6,348 nucleotides of DNA from Verrucomicrobia bacterium UBA5540 (GCA_002423675.1 DINM01000102.1:17224-23571); one strand, 5' to 3'; positions 1-5,423 are shown, numbered from the stretch's first letter. Numbers and translations: made by a program. Notes: generated by a model not told the origin, from the letters alone.

Positions 1-218
1 ATCGCCGGAGCGATCACCGTGTCGACATTCAGCTCTCCAAGCACTATTTTCATTTTTTCGACCAATGCCTCACAGACCTGACCGGCAACGCGGGGATACT
101 GAAGCAACAGTGCGCACTGAAAAAAGCGGTTAGAGTGAAGCCCGGAGCGAAGTTCAAAGTGGCCGTTAAGCAAGGCGCGGGTTTCTTCAAAAAGTTTAAG
201 CAGATCGGTTTCGTTCAT
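1..218 (-). CDS. pyrE: Orotate phosphoribosyltransferase, N-terminal part (runs off left edge)
   Basis: I translated this from the minus strand; it is too short to be obvious as a full ORF. The first 72 residues start MNETDLLKLFEETRALLNGH and continue into FELRSGLHSNRFFQ, then LLQYPRVA and DTVIAPA at the window edge. The G-x-HS-x-RF block followed by a QYP segment and the VIAPA strand is the N-terminal signature of PyrE. The family joins orotate and PRPP to give orotidine 5'-phosphate, step five of UMP synthesis, in the cytoplasm. The PRPP-binding loop lies beyond the window and cannot be checked. The ATG shares one base with the TAA stop of the response regulator (TAATG). A Shine-Dalgarno-like AGGA lies about 11 nt upstream. 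The gene therefore appears to be translationally coupled to, and co-transcribed with, the riboflavin operon. Family assignment is firm; membership in the rib transcript is inferred from spacing. Confidence 0.88.
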   Translation of the reverse strand, partial: MNETDLLKLFEETRALLNGHFELRSGLHSNRFFQCALLLQYPRVAGQVCEALVEKMKIVLGELNVDTVIAPA

Positions 219-610
219 TATTTTTCTGTTCCTAATTCTTCAGTGAGCAGTTCCTGAACGGTTCGGCGAAGTGCCGTCGTATCAAACGGTTTTTCAAATA
301 CTTTGGCGGCTCCAAGTTTTCCTGCCAGATCCAAATAATGGCCCGCATTTACCCGGCCACCGCCGGACATCACAATGATTTTGATATTGGGTCGCGAGCT
401 CCGAACCGCCATGATCAGTTCGATACCGTCGCAATCCGGCATGATGACATCTGTAATGATTAGATCGAAGGGCTCTTTTTCAAGAAGAATTTGGGCTTCC
501 CTCCCGTTTCCTGCTTCTGAAAATTCATACAGCTCATCCCCAAGGATAACGTGCACCATCTTACGGATCGCTTCTTCGTCATCAACCAGTAGAATTTTTT
601 TCCGGTCCAT
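218..610 (-). CDS. Single-domain (CheY-like) response regulator
   Basis: This 130-residue protein is a receiver (REC) domain with no output domain. The acidic pocket is D10-D11 in ILLVDDEE, the predicted phospho-acceptor is D54 in LIITDVIMPDCDG, the switch Ser is S82 in IVMSGGG, and the conserved Lys is K107 in FEKPF. All catalytic positions are present, so it should be phosphorylatable by a histidine kinase or phosphotransfer protein acting elsewhere; no kinase is in the window. The ATG has a strong AAGGAG Shine-Dalgarno 5 nt upstream that overlaps the ribE TAA stop, and the gene lies 9 nt after ribE. Its own TAA overlaps the pyrE start. This spacing makes it a member of the rib transcript. 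What it controls cannot be told from sequence. The stand-alone REC architecture suggests protein-protein signalling rather than DNA binding. Confidence 0.93.
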   Translation of the reverse strand: MDRKKILLVDDEEAIRKMVHVILGDELYEFSEAGNGREAQILLEKEPFDLIITDVIMPDCDGIELIMAVRSSRPNIKIIVMSGGGRVNAGHYLDLAGKLGAAKVFEKPFDTTALRRTVQELLTEELGTEK

Positions 611-619
611 CAGGACTCC

Positions 620-1252
620 TTACTGTTTATTCTCAAAACTGATACGGTAATCCTGTCCGCCGCCAAACTCGAGAATACGCTGAACATGCTTCCCGAGAAT
701 ATCGGACTCCAGATTCACCCTGGTTCCAGGCTCAAACTCGGACATATCGGTTTCTTCCAGCGTATGCGGAATAATATGAACAACAAATCCGTCGTCCTTC
801 AGCTCCGCCACCGTCAAAGAAATTCCGTCAATCGCAATTGAACCCTTATACACCATTAGCATAAGCAAGTTTTGTGCACATTCGATTTCAAATTTCCAGT
901 CGCGATCAACCTGGTCGATCCGCCGCACCCGGCCGGTGCCGTCCACGTGGCCGGTCACAATATGCCCGCCGAGCGTATCGCCCAGCGCCAGCGCGCGCTC
1001 TAAATTCACAACCGAACCGGGCCCTTTTTCGCCGAGGTTGGTTTTATCGAAGGTTTCCGTGAGAACATCGAAACAGAAACTGTCGCCTTCAAATGCAGCA
1101 ACCGTCAGACAGGCTCCGTTCACGGCGATGCTGTCACCGAGGTTTATCGGAAAGTCAAACGGACGGTTCGGATTCAGCGTAATCCGCCCCGACTCGCCGT
1201 GCATTTTTACATCGGTAACTGTTCCAAGCCGCTGAATAATTCCAGTAAACAT
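620..1252 (-). CDS. ribE: Riboflavin synthase, alpha subunit type
   Basis: The enzyme dismutates two molecules of 6,7-dimethyl-8-ribityllumazine to riboflavin and 5-amino-6-ribitylaminouracil, the last step of riboflavin synthesis. The 210-residue protein begins with the family-typical MFTGII and contains two tandem lumazine-binding (beta-barrel) domains, about residues 1-96 and 97-195. The internal repeat is visible as GDSIAVNGACLTV (39-51) and GSIAIDGISLTV (137-148), with the linker motif GGHIVTGHVDG at 95-105. Length is normal. The frame stays open upstream to 1348, but the start is placed at 1252. There MFTG is the canonical N-terminus, AGGAG lies 6 nt upstream, and the ATG shares its A with the ribD TGA (TGATG), implying translational coupling. 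Some literature calls this gene ribC; ribE follows the E. coli-style Rib numbering used for ribBA/ribD here. Confidence 0.97.
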   Translation of the reverse strand: MFTGIIQRLGTVTDVKMHGESGRITLNPNRPFDFPINLGDSIAVNGACLTVAAFEGDSFCFDVLTETFDKTNLGEKGPGSVVNLERALALGDTLGGHIVTGHVDGTGRVRRIDQVDRDWKFEIECAQNLLMLMVYKGSIAIDGISLTVAELKDDGFVVHIIPHTLEETDMSEFEPGTRVNLESDILGKHVQRILEFGGGQDYRISFENKQ

Positions 1253-2256
1253 CACATTCTCCTGACCGGGTTGGCCCGTATAAAAACATCTTTTCCTAAT
1301 TTTTCCAATGTTTGGAAACTCAGGCGCGGCATTTTTGCCAGCGGCCACCCTGTTTTTCCAAACATTGGAAAACCCTCGCCGCCGAGAATCGACGGGGCGA
1401 CAAACAGAGCAAACTCATCCACCAGACCGGCGCGTACCAGCGATCCGGCCAGTTTTCCGCCGCCCTCGCACAAAACGTGCATCGCGCCGCGCTTTCCCAA
1501 TTCCTTTAAAACCGTTTTGAGCGGACCATTCATCACCAGCGTTTGCTCTGCGGCTTCATCCGTCAGCACTTGGGCGTTTACCGGAATAGTGCTGCCGATC
1601 ACAACGCGCCACGGAGCGCGGCCTTTGGCCGGACGCGGCAGAAGCGACGGATCGTCCGCACGCACGGTTCCGGCACCAACCAGGATGGCATCGGCGGAGC
1701 GGCGAAGCTCCTGTACTTTGGCCCTCGCCTGCGGGCCGGTGATCCATTTGGATCTTCCGGAAGCATCGGCAATCCGCCCGTCAAGTGTTGAAGCCAGCTT
1801 GAGCGTGACATATGGCATTCCGGTGATAATCCGTTTGGCGAACGGAGCGATCAACGCCTCGGCCTCGGCACGGCAGATGCCGGTAATCACCTCAACACCG
1901 GCACGGCGTAAGAGCCGAATACCCCGTCCGGCGTGCGCCGGATTCGGATCTTTGGTGCCGATCACAACCCGTTTAATTCCGCGCGCCAGAATCAAATCGG
2001 TACACGGCGGCGTGCGGCCGGTGGTTGAACAAGGCTCGAGAGTCACATACAGAACTGCGGACTTTCCAACCTTTGGAACTTTTGCAAGGCAGTTGACTTC
2101 GGCGTGCGGGCCGCCGGCTTTTTTATGAAAGCCTTCCGCAATGATTTTTCCATTTTGAACCAAGACTGCTCCGACCGGCGGATTGGGCCGTGTCAGCCCT
2201 TCCCCGCGCCGTGCCAGCGCGAGCGCCCGTTGCATGAATGGTTCATGAAAGCTCAT
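1252..2256 (-). CDS. ribD: Bifunctional pyrimidine deaminase/reductase RibD
   Basis: This protein carries out the second and third steps of the GTP branch of riboflavin synthesis: deamination of the diaminopyrimidine, then NADPH-dependent reduction of the ribosyl side chain. The N-terminal deaminase domain (about 1-145) has the zinc site H51-A-E53 and PC76 with C85 in LEPCSTTGRTPPCT. The C-terminal reductase domain (about 148-325) has the LKLASTLDGRIA opening, the SADAILVGAGTVRADDPSL motif and CEGGGKLAG near the end. At 334 residues it is slightly shorter than many family members, but both halves look intact. Its ATG overlaps the nusB TGA (ATGA) and lacks its own Shine-Dalgarno, so it probably depends on coupling. 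Three copies of a TTCCAA-N3-TTGGAA palindrome lie inside the gene. They encode FQTLEK, FPMFGK and VPKVGK and cause no obvious length change against RibD as I remember it. Confidence 0.96.
   Translation of the reverse strand: MSFHEPFMQRALALARRGEGLTRPNPPVGAVLVQNGKIIAEGFHKKAGGPHAEVNCLAKVPKVGKSAVLYVTLEPCSTTGRTPPCTDLILARGIKRVVIGTKDPNPAHAGRGIRLLRRAGVEVITGICRAEAEALIAPFAKRIITGMPYVTLKLASTLDGRIADASGRSKWITGPQARAKVQELRRSADAILVGAGTVRADDPSLLPRPAKGRAPWRVVIGSTIPVNAQVLTDEAAEQTLVMNGPLKTVLKELGKRGAMHVLCEGGGKLAGSLVRAGLVDEFALFVAPSILGGEGFPMFGKTGWPLAKMPRLSFQTLEKLGKDVFIRANPVRRM
1303..1317. repeat. Palindrome TTCCAA-TGT-TTGGAA, copy 1 (inside ribD)
   Basis: Perfect 6-nt arms around a 3-nt centre, extended to 7-nt arms at 1302-1318. 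On the coding strand it is read as Phe-Gln-Thr-Leu-Glu near the RibD C-terminus, about 50 bp before ribE starts. It is the exact reverse complement of copy 2. Confidence 0.85.
1356..1370. repeat. Palindrome TTCCAA-ACA-TTGGAA, copy 2 (inside ribD)
   Basis: Perfect arms, extended to 8 nt at 1354-1372. On the coding strand it encodes Phe-Pro-Met-Phe-Gly-Lys, a different reading frame of the palindrome from copy 1. With copy 1 it forms an 18-nt perfect inverted repeat (1301-1318 and 1355-1372) separated by 36 nt. Confidence 0.85.
2064..2078. repeat. Palindrome TTCCAA-CCT-TTGGAA, copy 3 (inside ribD)
   Basis: Perfect 6-nt arms in the deaminase domain of RibD, coding for Val-Pro-Lys-Val-Gly-Lys between HAEV and the TLEPC zinc motif. 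The spacing between these two motifs is, as far as I recall, the same as in E. coli RibD, so the copy replaces rather than lengthens the segment. Confidence 0.85.
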
Positions 2257-2699
2257 TGGAGGTTCTGTGTGCGCGAGGGCCGGTCGAGTTCTTTCTGAAT
2301 TCGATCGAGTACACCATTTACAAAGCGTCCAGACTCTTTACTAATGTAGGCTTTGGCAATTTCAACCGCTTCGTTGATGGAAACAATCGGCGGAATATCG
2401 TTGCGGAAGAGCATCTCATAAACCGCGACGCGCATCACAACACGATCTAGTACGCCGAGACGGTCTACGTCCCAGTTCTGTGCGGATTTTGAGATGGTGC
2501 GGTCAATCTCACGTTGTTTTTCGATGACTCCGCGAACGACTTCATCCACATACTTCCGGTCGCGCTCGACCGGTTTTTTCTCCTCGTCATTCCAGAATTC
2601 TGCCAACGCCCGATCCAGATTATCCGGATTAAACTCGGTCTGAAACAAAAACTGTACAGCCCATTCACGCGCCTGGCGGCGACCCGTCACTTTAGTCAT
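2253..2699 (-). CDS. nusB: Transcription antitermination factor NusB
   Basis: This is a 148-residue all-helical protein of the NusB family, which with NusE (ribosomal protein S10) binds boxA RNA and supports antitermination of rRNA operons. Recognisable elements are the N-terminal basic segment TGRRQAREWAVQFLFQ, the WDVDRLGVLDRVVMRVAVYEMLF helix pair in the middle, and the strongly conserved block INEAVEIAKAYISKESGRFVNGVLDRI near the C-terminus. Length is typical. The ATG overlaps the ribH stop (ATGA) and has AAAGGA 5 nt upstream. The stop in turn overlaps the ribD start. ribH-nusB adjacency is a common bacterial arrangement, so its presence inside a riboflavin operon is not itself odd. Here, though, it implies that NusB supply is partly under FMN control unless there is another promoter. 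Confidence 0.95.
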   Translation of the reverse strand: MTKVTGRRQAREWAVQFLFQTEFNPDNLDRALAEFWNDEEKKPVERDRKYVDEVVRGVIEKQREIDRTISKSAQNWDVDRLGVLDRVVMRVAVYEMLFRNDIPPIVSINEAVEIAKAYISKESGRFVNGVLDRIQKELDRPSRTQNLQ

Positions 2700-3175
2700 T
2701 TAGATCCTTTAATCGTTTTCAAAATATTAGCGGTTTCAATGGCGGCCTCAGCGGCGTACCAGCCGCGGCTTGTCCGGCTACGTGTGCAGCGAGCCACGGC
2801 CTGCTCCCAGTTGTGTGTGCCAACAATTTCGTTGATGACCGGAACGCCATGTTCGCGGGCGATATCGAGCAACGCACTGCCGGTTGAATTACCGATCATC
2901 TGCGCGTGCGGTGTTTCGCCTTCCACGACAACACCGAGAGCAATGATCGCATCATACGTTCCGCTTTTCGCCAGTTCGTTAACCACCACCGGAATTTCGT
3001 ACGCGCCGGGCACCTGAAATGTTCCAATGTCCGGAACGTTTGCGCCGTTTTCTTCCAAACAATGAAACGCATCAGTCGCCAACTGATCGGTCAGTTCCGA
3101 ATTAAATCGACTGACGACAATGGCGAACTTCAGTCCGCTTGCATCCAGTTCTTTTTTTGAAATTCCTTTTCCCAT
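2696..3175 (-). CDS. ribH: 6,7-dimethyl-8-ribityllumazine synthase (divergent active site)
   Basis: The enzyme condenses 5-amino-6-ribitylaminouracil with 3,4-dihydroxy-2-butanone 4-phosphate to form lumazine, the substrate of RibE. The family usually builds pentamers or 60-mer capsids. The 159-residue protein has the expected SRFN (22-25), VPGAYEIP (55-62), the YDAIIALGVVVEGETPH stretch with catalytic His H90, and R129. The normally conserved segment after VPVI differs. The usual Phe of the 'VIFG' motif is N115, the residue before the conserved Arg is A128 rather than Glu, and the usual 'NKG' is S136-R137-G138. These comparisons are to the Bacillus subtilis protein as remembered. The start has AGGAAAAG just upstream, overlapping the ribBA TAG, 8 nt away. 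The 3' end overlaps nusB. Function as RibH is still most likely, as it is the only RibH in an otherwise complete operon. Confidence 0.93.
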   Translation of the reverse strand: MGKGISKKELDASGLKFAIVVSRFNSELTDQLATDAFHCLEENGANVPDIGTFQVPGAYEIPVVVNELAKSGTYDAIIALGVVVEGETPHAQMIGNSTGSALLDIAREHGVPVINEIVGTHNWEQAVARCTRSRTSRGWYAAEAAIETANILKTIKGSK

Positions 3176-3183
3176 TTCTTTTC

Positions 3184-4389
3184 CTAAAGCATGTGTTTCA
3201 TTTTGTCGCGTTTGGTGTCCATGTAGCGCGCGTTGTGCGGAGTTGAAGGAAACACAATCGGAACCCGCTCGACAATCTCAATACCGTATTTATCCAATCC
3301 TTCTATTTTAGCCGGATTGTTAGTGATCAGTTGAATCCGGGTCATTTCCAGATCTTTGAGGATTTGTGCACCGATTCCATAGTCGCGCAGGTCGGGCGCG
3401 AAACCGAGTTCGACGTTGGCTTCCACCGTATCGAGCCCCTGATCCTGCAGTTCGTAGGCATGAATCTTTTTGGTCAGCCCGATGCCACGCCCTTCCTGAC
3501 GCATGTAGACGATCGCTCCGTAACCATAGTCACTGATCATTTTCATGGCTTGCTGAAGTTGTGCACCGCAGTCACATCGTTGCGAACCGAACACATCGCC
3601 GGTGAGGCATTCACTGTGAACGCGTACCAGCGGGTACGGACGTTCAGGAGTCGGAGCCCCGAGAAAGAGAGCCAGATGATCCTTATCGTCCACGACAGAA
3701 CTGTATATACGCAGGGTAAAATCACCAGCGTCGGTCGGCATTTTGACCTGCCGCTCCATTTGAATGAGCGTTTCCTGAACGTAGCGATATTTGGTGATCT
3801 CCGCGACTGACGTCATTTTCAGTTTATGCTTCTTCGCGAATGCAATCAGTTCCGGAAGACGCGACATGGAACCGTCATCGTTGGTCACTTCACAGATCAC
3901 GCCGGCGGGCTGAAGCCCGGCCATACGAGTGAGATCAATGGTCGCCTCAGTATGCCCGGCCCGCTCCAGTACACCGCCGTTCATGGCGATCAGCGGGAAA
4001 ATGTGTCCGGGACAGACCAGCTCTTCGGGACGGGTTTTCGGATCAACCAGCACACGAACCGTATGAGCCCGCTCTGCCGCGCTGATTCCGGTGGTGCTGT
4101 TGGCGGTATCCACCGAGATGGTGAACGCCGTTTTAAATTTATCGCCTTCATGCGAAATGTTCATGCGCTTCAGACCGAGATGCGCAGCCCGTTCAGCGGT
4201 CAGCGGAACACAGACCAGGCCGCGGGCATGCGTGATCATAAAATTGATCTGTTCCGGAGTGCAGGTTTCGGCGGCACAAATAACGTCGCCTTCATTTTCG
4301 CGGTTTTCATCGTCAGTAATCAGAACCATCTCGCCTCGTCGCAAGGCATCGAGAATGTCCTCTATCGGGTCAAACAGCTTATTACTCAT
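3184..4389 (-). CDS. ribBA: Bifunctional DHBP synthase / GTP cyclohydrolase II
   Basis: This 401-residue fusion starts both branches of riboflavin synthesis. Residues 1-200 form DHBP synthase (ribulose 5-phosphate to 3,4-dihydroxy-2-butanone 4-phosphate plus formate), with the acidic metal-binding loop DDENRENEGD (26-35) and R-A-GHTEA (143-148). Residues about 205-400 form GTP cyclohydrolase II, with zinc ligands C261, C272 and C274 in SECLTGDVFGSQRCDCG, the RQEGRGIGL motif (297-305) and a canonical C-terminus around PHNARYMDTKRDKM. Both halves keep their catalytic motifs. The frame is open upstream to an ATG at 4428, but that codon sits inside the riboswitch terminator hairpin. The ATG at 4389 has AAGGA about 10 nt upstream, lies after the terminator, and gives a normal N-terminus, so it is preferred. 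This is the first gene of the operon and directly controlled by the FMN riboswitch. Confidence 0.97.
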   Translation of the reverse strand: MSNKLFDPIEDILDALRRGEMVLITDDENRENEGDVICAAETCTPEQINFMITHARGLVCVPLTAERAAHLGLKRMNISHEGDKFKTAFTISVDTANSTTGISAAERAHTVRVLVDPKTRPEELVCPGHIFPLIAMNGGVLERAGHTEATIDLTRMAGLQPAGVICEVTNDDGSMSRLPELIAFAKKHKLKMTSVAEITKYRYVQETLIQMERQVKMPTDAGDFTLRIYSSVVDDKDHLALFLGAPTPERPYPLVRVHSECLTGDVFGSQRCDCGAQLQQAMKMISDYGYGAIVYMRQEGRGIGLTKKIHAYELQDQGLDTVEANVELGFAPDLRDYGIGAQILKDLEMTRIQLITNNPAKIEGLDKYGIEIVERVPIVFPSTPHNARYMDTKRDKMKHML

Positions 4390-4399
4390 AATCAAACAG

Positions 4400-4404
4400 T
4401 CCTT
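4400..4404 (-). promoter_or_regulatory. Ribosome binding site of ribBA
   Basis: AAGGA lies 10 nt before the ATG at 4389 and immediately after the interrupted U-tract of the terminator. It decides the start in favour of 4389 over the in-frame ATG at 4428, which lies within the terminator stem-loop. The site is outside the hairpin, which favours control by transcription termination over direct sequestration of the ribosome site. Confidence 0.6.
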
Positions 4405-4442
4405 AAAATGCGAAAACCCTGAAGACATTACGTCTTTCAGGG
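4405..4442 (-). terminator. Intrinsic terminator of the FMN riboswitch (expression platform)
   Basis: On the minus strand, CCCTGAAAGAC (4442-4432) pairs with GTCTTCAGGG (4426-4417) to give about 10 bp with one bulged A and a 5-nt loop. It is followed by TTTTCGCATTTT (4416-4405), an interrupted U-tract. The 5' arm is part of CTGCCCTGAAAGAC (4445-4432), whose CTGCCCTGA can instead pair with TCAGGGCAG at the 5' edge of the aptamer. This gives mutually exclusive terminator and antiterminator structures. A longer outer pairing of GCGAGAACC with GGTTTTCGC, with one G-U, may stabilise the terminator further. Confidence 0.85.
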
Positions 4443-4465
4443 CAGAAAGGTTCTCGCATCCATTT

Positions 4466-4581
4466 ATCTTCTTTCATCCAGACTGTACTGTCGGTTGCAG
4501 AATTACACTGCATCTGCCCTGCAACTGCGAGGCTCGCGGACTTTTAACCGCCGGTCGGGAATTTCACCCTGCCCTGAAGAT
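4466..4581 (-). promoter_or_regulatory. FMN riboswitch aptamer (RFN element)
   Basis: This is the conserved RFN element that binds flavin mononucleotide in the 5' leader RNA of riboflavin genes. On the minus strand it opens with ATCTTCAGGGCAGGG, followed by GGTGAAATTCCCGACCGG and CGGT. Then come AGTCCGCGAGC, GCAGATGCAG, AATTCTGCAACCGACAGT and AGTCTGGATG, and it closes with GAAGAT. The closing ATCTTC/GAAGAT pair forms helix P1. All the core junction blocks known from RFN elements are recognisable in the right order. It lies 76 nt upstream of ribBA, whose product begins flavin synthesis, so it is expected to give feedback repression through the terminator that follows. Confidence 0.97.
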
Positions 4582-4589
4582 GGAATAGG

Positions 4590-4617
4590 ATTATTGTTAT
4601 TTAGAGCCTGTGTTCAA
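4590..4617 (-). promoter_or_regulatory. Probable sigma-70-type promoter of the riboflavin operon
   Basis: In the 43-nt gap between the radC stop and the aptamer, the minus strand has TTGAAC (4617-4612) and AATAAT (4595-4590), separated by 16 nt. These match the -35 and -10 hexamers at 4 or 5 of 6 positions. Transcription would begin near 4583, essentially at the first base of the riboswitch, which is the position expected for a leader carrying an RFN element. Inferred from pattern only; a 17-nt spacing with ATAATC is also possible. Confidence 0.6.
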
Positions 4618-4624
4618 GCTCTTT

Positions 4625-5347
4625 CTACCGTTCTTCAAAAACTGCGAGACCGGATTCGCGCAGACTGAAAAAGCCTTTGTCCCCGTCGCAGGTTTTCCGC
4701 CCGATGATGAGATGATCAAGCACTTTGATTTCCATGGTTTTTCCGGCTTCGATCAGTTTTTTCGTAATGCAGATATCGTTGGCCGACGGCGATGGATCAC
4801 CCGACGGATGGTTGTGCGAAAGGATGATGCTGGCTGCGGAATGCTGAATGGCCGGTTTAAAAATTTCGCGTGGATGAACAAGACTGGAACTGAGCGTGCC
4901 TTTCGAGACTTCGACGGGAGGAATCATCAGCCGGGTTTTGGTATCGAGCAAAAGCACCCAGAAGACTTCGCGATCGAGACTGCGGGCGCGTTCACGCAGA
5001 ACGGCAGCCGCCTCTTCGGGCGAGGCGATGCGCGGACGCTCGCCAACGTTTTCCTGAACCAGTCGCCGACCGATTTCGAGCGCGGCTTTGAGCAACTTAG
5101 CTTTTTCTTTTCCAATGCCTGGAAAATCTTTTTTCAGCTCGGCGGCCGATGCACGAGAGAGAGCGCTGAGCGAGCCGTACTGCATCAGAATTTTTTCAGC
5201 CAGTTCGACGACATTGGTTCCCGTGGTACCGGTTCGAAGGATTAAGGCGAGCAGATCGGCTTCGGAAAGATTTTCGGGGCCGAGGCGGTCAAATTTTTCG
5301 CGCGGCTGCAACGCCCTGGGCAGATCCTTCACCCGGACGCGATACAC
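4625..5347 (-). CDS. radC: RadC family protein (JAB/MPN+ JAMM domain)
   Basis: The protein has an N-terminal helix-hairpin-helix region (LRTG, then FPGIGKEKAKLLKAALEIG) and a C-terminal JAMM metalloprotease-like domain. The zinc motif is SHNHPSGDPSPSAND: with the GTG start these are H178, H180, S188 and D191, with the upstream acidic residue E127 in REVFWVLLLD. VSKGTLSSSLVHPRE and VLDHLIIG are also family hallmarks. RadC proteins were first linked to DNA repair, but their biochemical role is unsettled. The start is uncertain. The longest frame begins with TTG at 5407, an ATG lies at 5380 without a Shine-Dalgarno, and a GTG at 5347 is preceded by AGGAAGG 4 nt away and gives the short N-terminus usual before the RVKDLP-x-REK segment. 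I chose GTG. The two upstream candidates fall in a cluster of palindromes. The gene ends 43 nt before the riboswitch. Confidence 0.92.
   Translation of the reverse strand: MYRVRVKDLPRALQPREKFDRLGPENLSEADLLALILRTGTTGTNVVELAEKILMQYGSLSALSRASAAELKKDFPGIGKEKAKLLKAALEIGRRLVQENVGERPRIASPEEAAAVLRERARSLDREVFWVLLLDTKTRLMIPPVEVSKGTLSSSLVHPREIFKPAIQHSAASIILSHNHPSGDPSPSANDICITKKLIEAGKTMEIKVLDHLIIGRKTCDGDKGFFSLRESGLAVFEER
5110..5124. repeat. Imperfect palindrome TTCCAA-TGC-CTGGAA, copy 4 (inside radC)
   Basis: One mismatch in the right arm; flanking bases extend the symmetry to TTTTCCA/TGGAAAA (5108-5126). It encodes Phe-Pro-Gly-Ile-Gly-Lys in the helix-hairpin-helix of RadC, where a G-x-G-x-x-K-A signature is expected anyway, so part of the match may be due to protein constraint. 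Confidence 0.55.
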
Positions 5348-5351
5348 TCCG

Positions 5352-5358
5352 CCTTCCT
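5352..5358 (-). promoter_or_regulatory. Shine-Dalgarno-like site before the GTG start of radC
   Basis: AGGAAGG is followed by four bases and then GTG (5347-5345). It is the only good ribosome site near the 5' end of radC; the ATG at 5380 and TTG at 5407 have none at normal spacing. It could alternatively be ordinary coding sequence (Glu-Glu-Gly) if translation begins at 5380. Confidence 0.4.
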
Positions 5359-5370
5359 CGCTGACACAAC

Positions 5371-5385
5371 TTCCAATCATTGGAA
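5371..5385. repeat. Palindrome TTCCAA-TCA-TTGGAA, copy 5 (start region of radC)
   Basis: Perfect arms. On the minus strand the centre forms part of the ATG candidate start at 5380 (TTCCAATGATTGGAA). It is the first of three copies within 70 nt. Confidence 0.85.
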
Positions 5386-5407
5386 AAAAGTTAACGGTTT
5401 TTTCCAA
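5380..5407. repeat. Hairpin formed between arms of neighbouring palindromes
   Basis: TTGGAAAAAA (5380-5389) and TTTTTTCCAA (5398-5407) are perfectly complementary over 10 bp with an 8-nt loop that holds GTTAAC. The stem uses the right arm of copy 5 and the left arm of copy 6, so it competes with the hairpins inside each copy. It lacks a GC-rich stem with a trailing U-run, so I do not call it a terminator. Confidence 0.6.
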
Positions 5408-5416
5408 ACCTTGGAA
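5402..5416. repeat. Palindrome TTCCAA-ACC-TTGGAA, copy 6 (Rid-radC gap)
   Basis: Perfect arms. On the minus strand the inner TTG of the left-hand arm is the TTG codon that opens the longest radC frame, which makes that codon a doubtful start. Confidence 0.85.
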
Positions 5417-5423
5417 GATTTCT

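Noticed and set aside
1253..1348. N-terminal extension of riboflavin synthase to 1348
   Set aside because: MFTG at 1252 is the canonical start with a good Shine-Dalgarno and stop-start overlap; the extension runs out of frame through the end of ribD, including palindrome copy 1.
1741..1763. GATCCA-TT-TGGATC and CTTCCGGAAG palindromes next to each other in ribD
   Set aside because: Different sequence from the iterated motif, single occurrence, inside coding sequence; compatible with chance.
1199..2128. Plus-strand open frame of 309 codons opposite ribD/ribE
   Set aside because: It is fully antisense to two well-supported genes, its translation is rich in Arg/Ser/Pro/Thr with no recognisable motif, and it has no context as a gene. 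It is a shadow of codon bias.
3022..3067. Two weaker matches to the palindrome in ribH (TTCCAATGTCCGGAA at 3022-3036 and TTCCAAACAATGAAA at 3053-3067)
   Set aside because: Each has two mismatches in one arm and the encoded residues fit normal RibH alignment, so they are not separable from chance. They are worth including only in a genome-wide motif search.
4390..4428. N-terminal extension of RibBA to an ATG at 4428
   Set aside because: The codon lies in the loop and arm of the riboswitch terminator and the extension does not match the family N-terminus.
4602..4622. Possible radC terminator: AGAGC and GCTCT with a 10-nt loop on the minus strand
   Set aside because: Only about 5 bp, no U-tract, and it overlaps the likely -35 box of the rib promoter.
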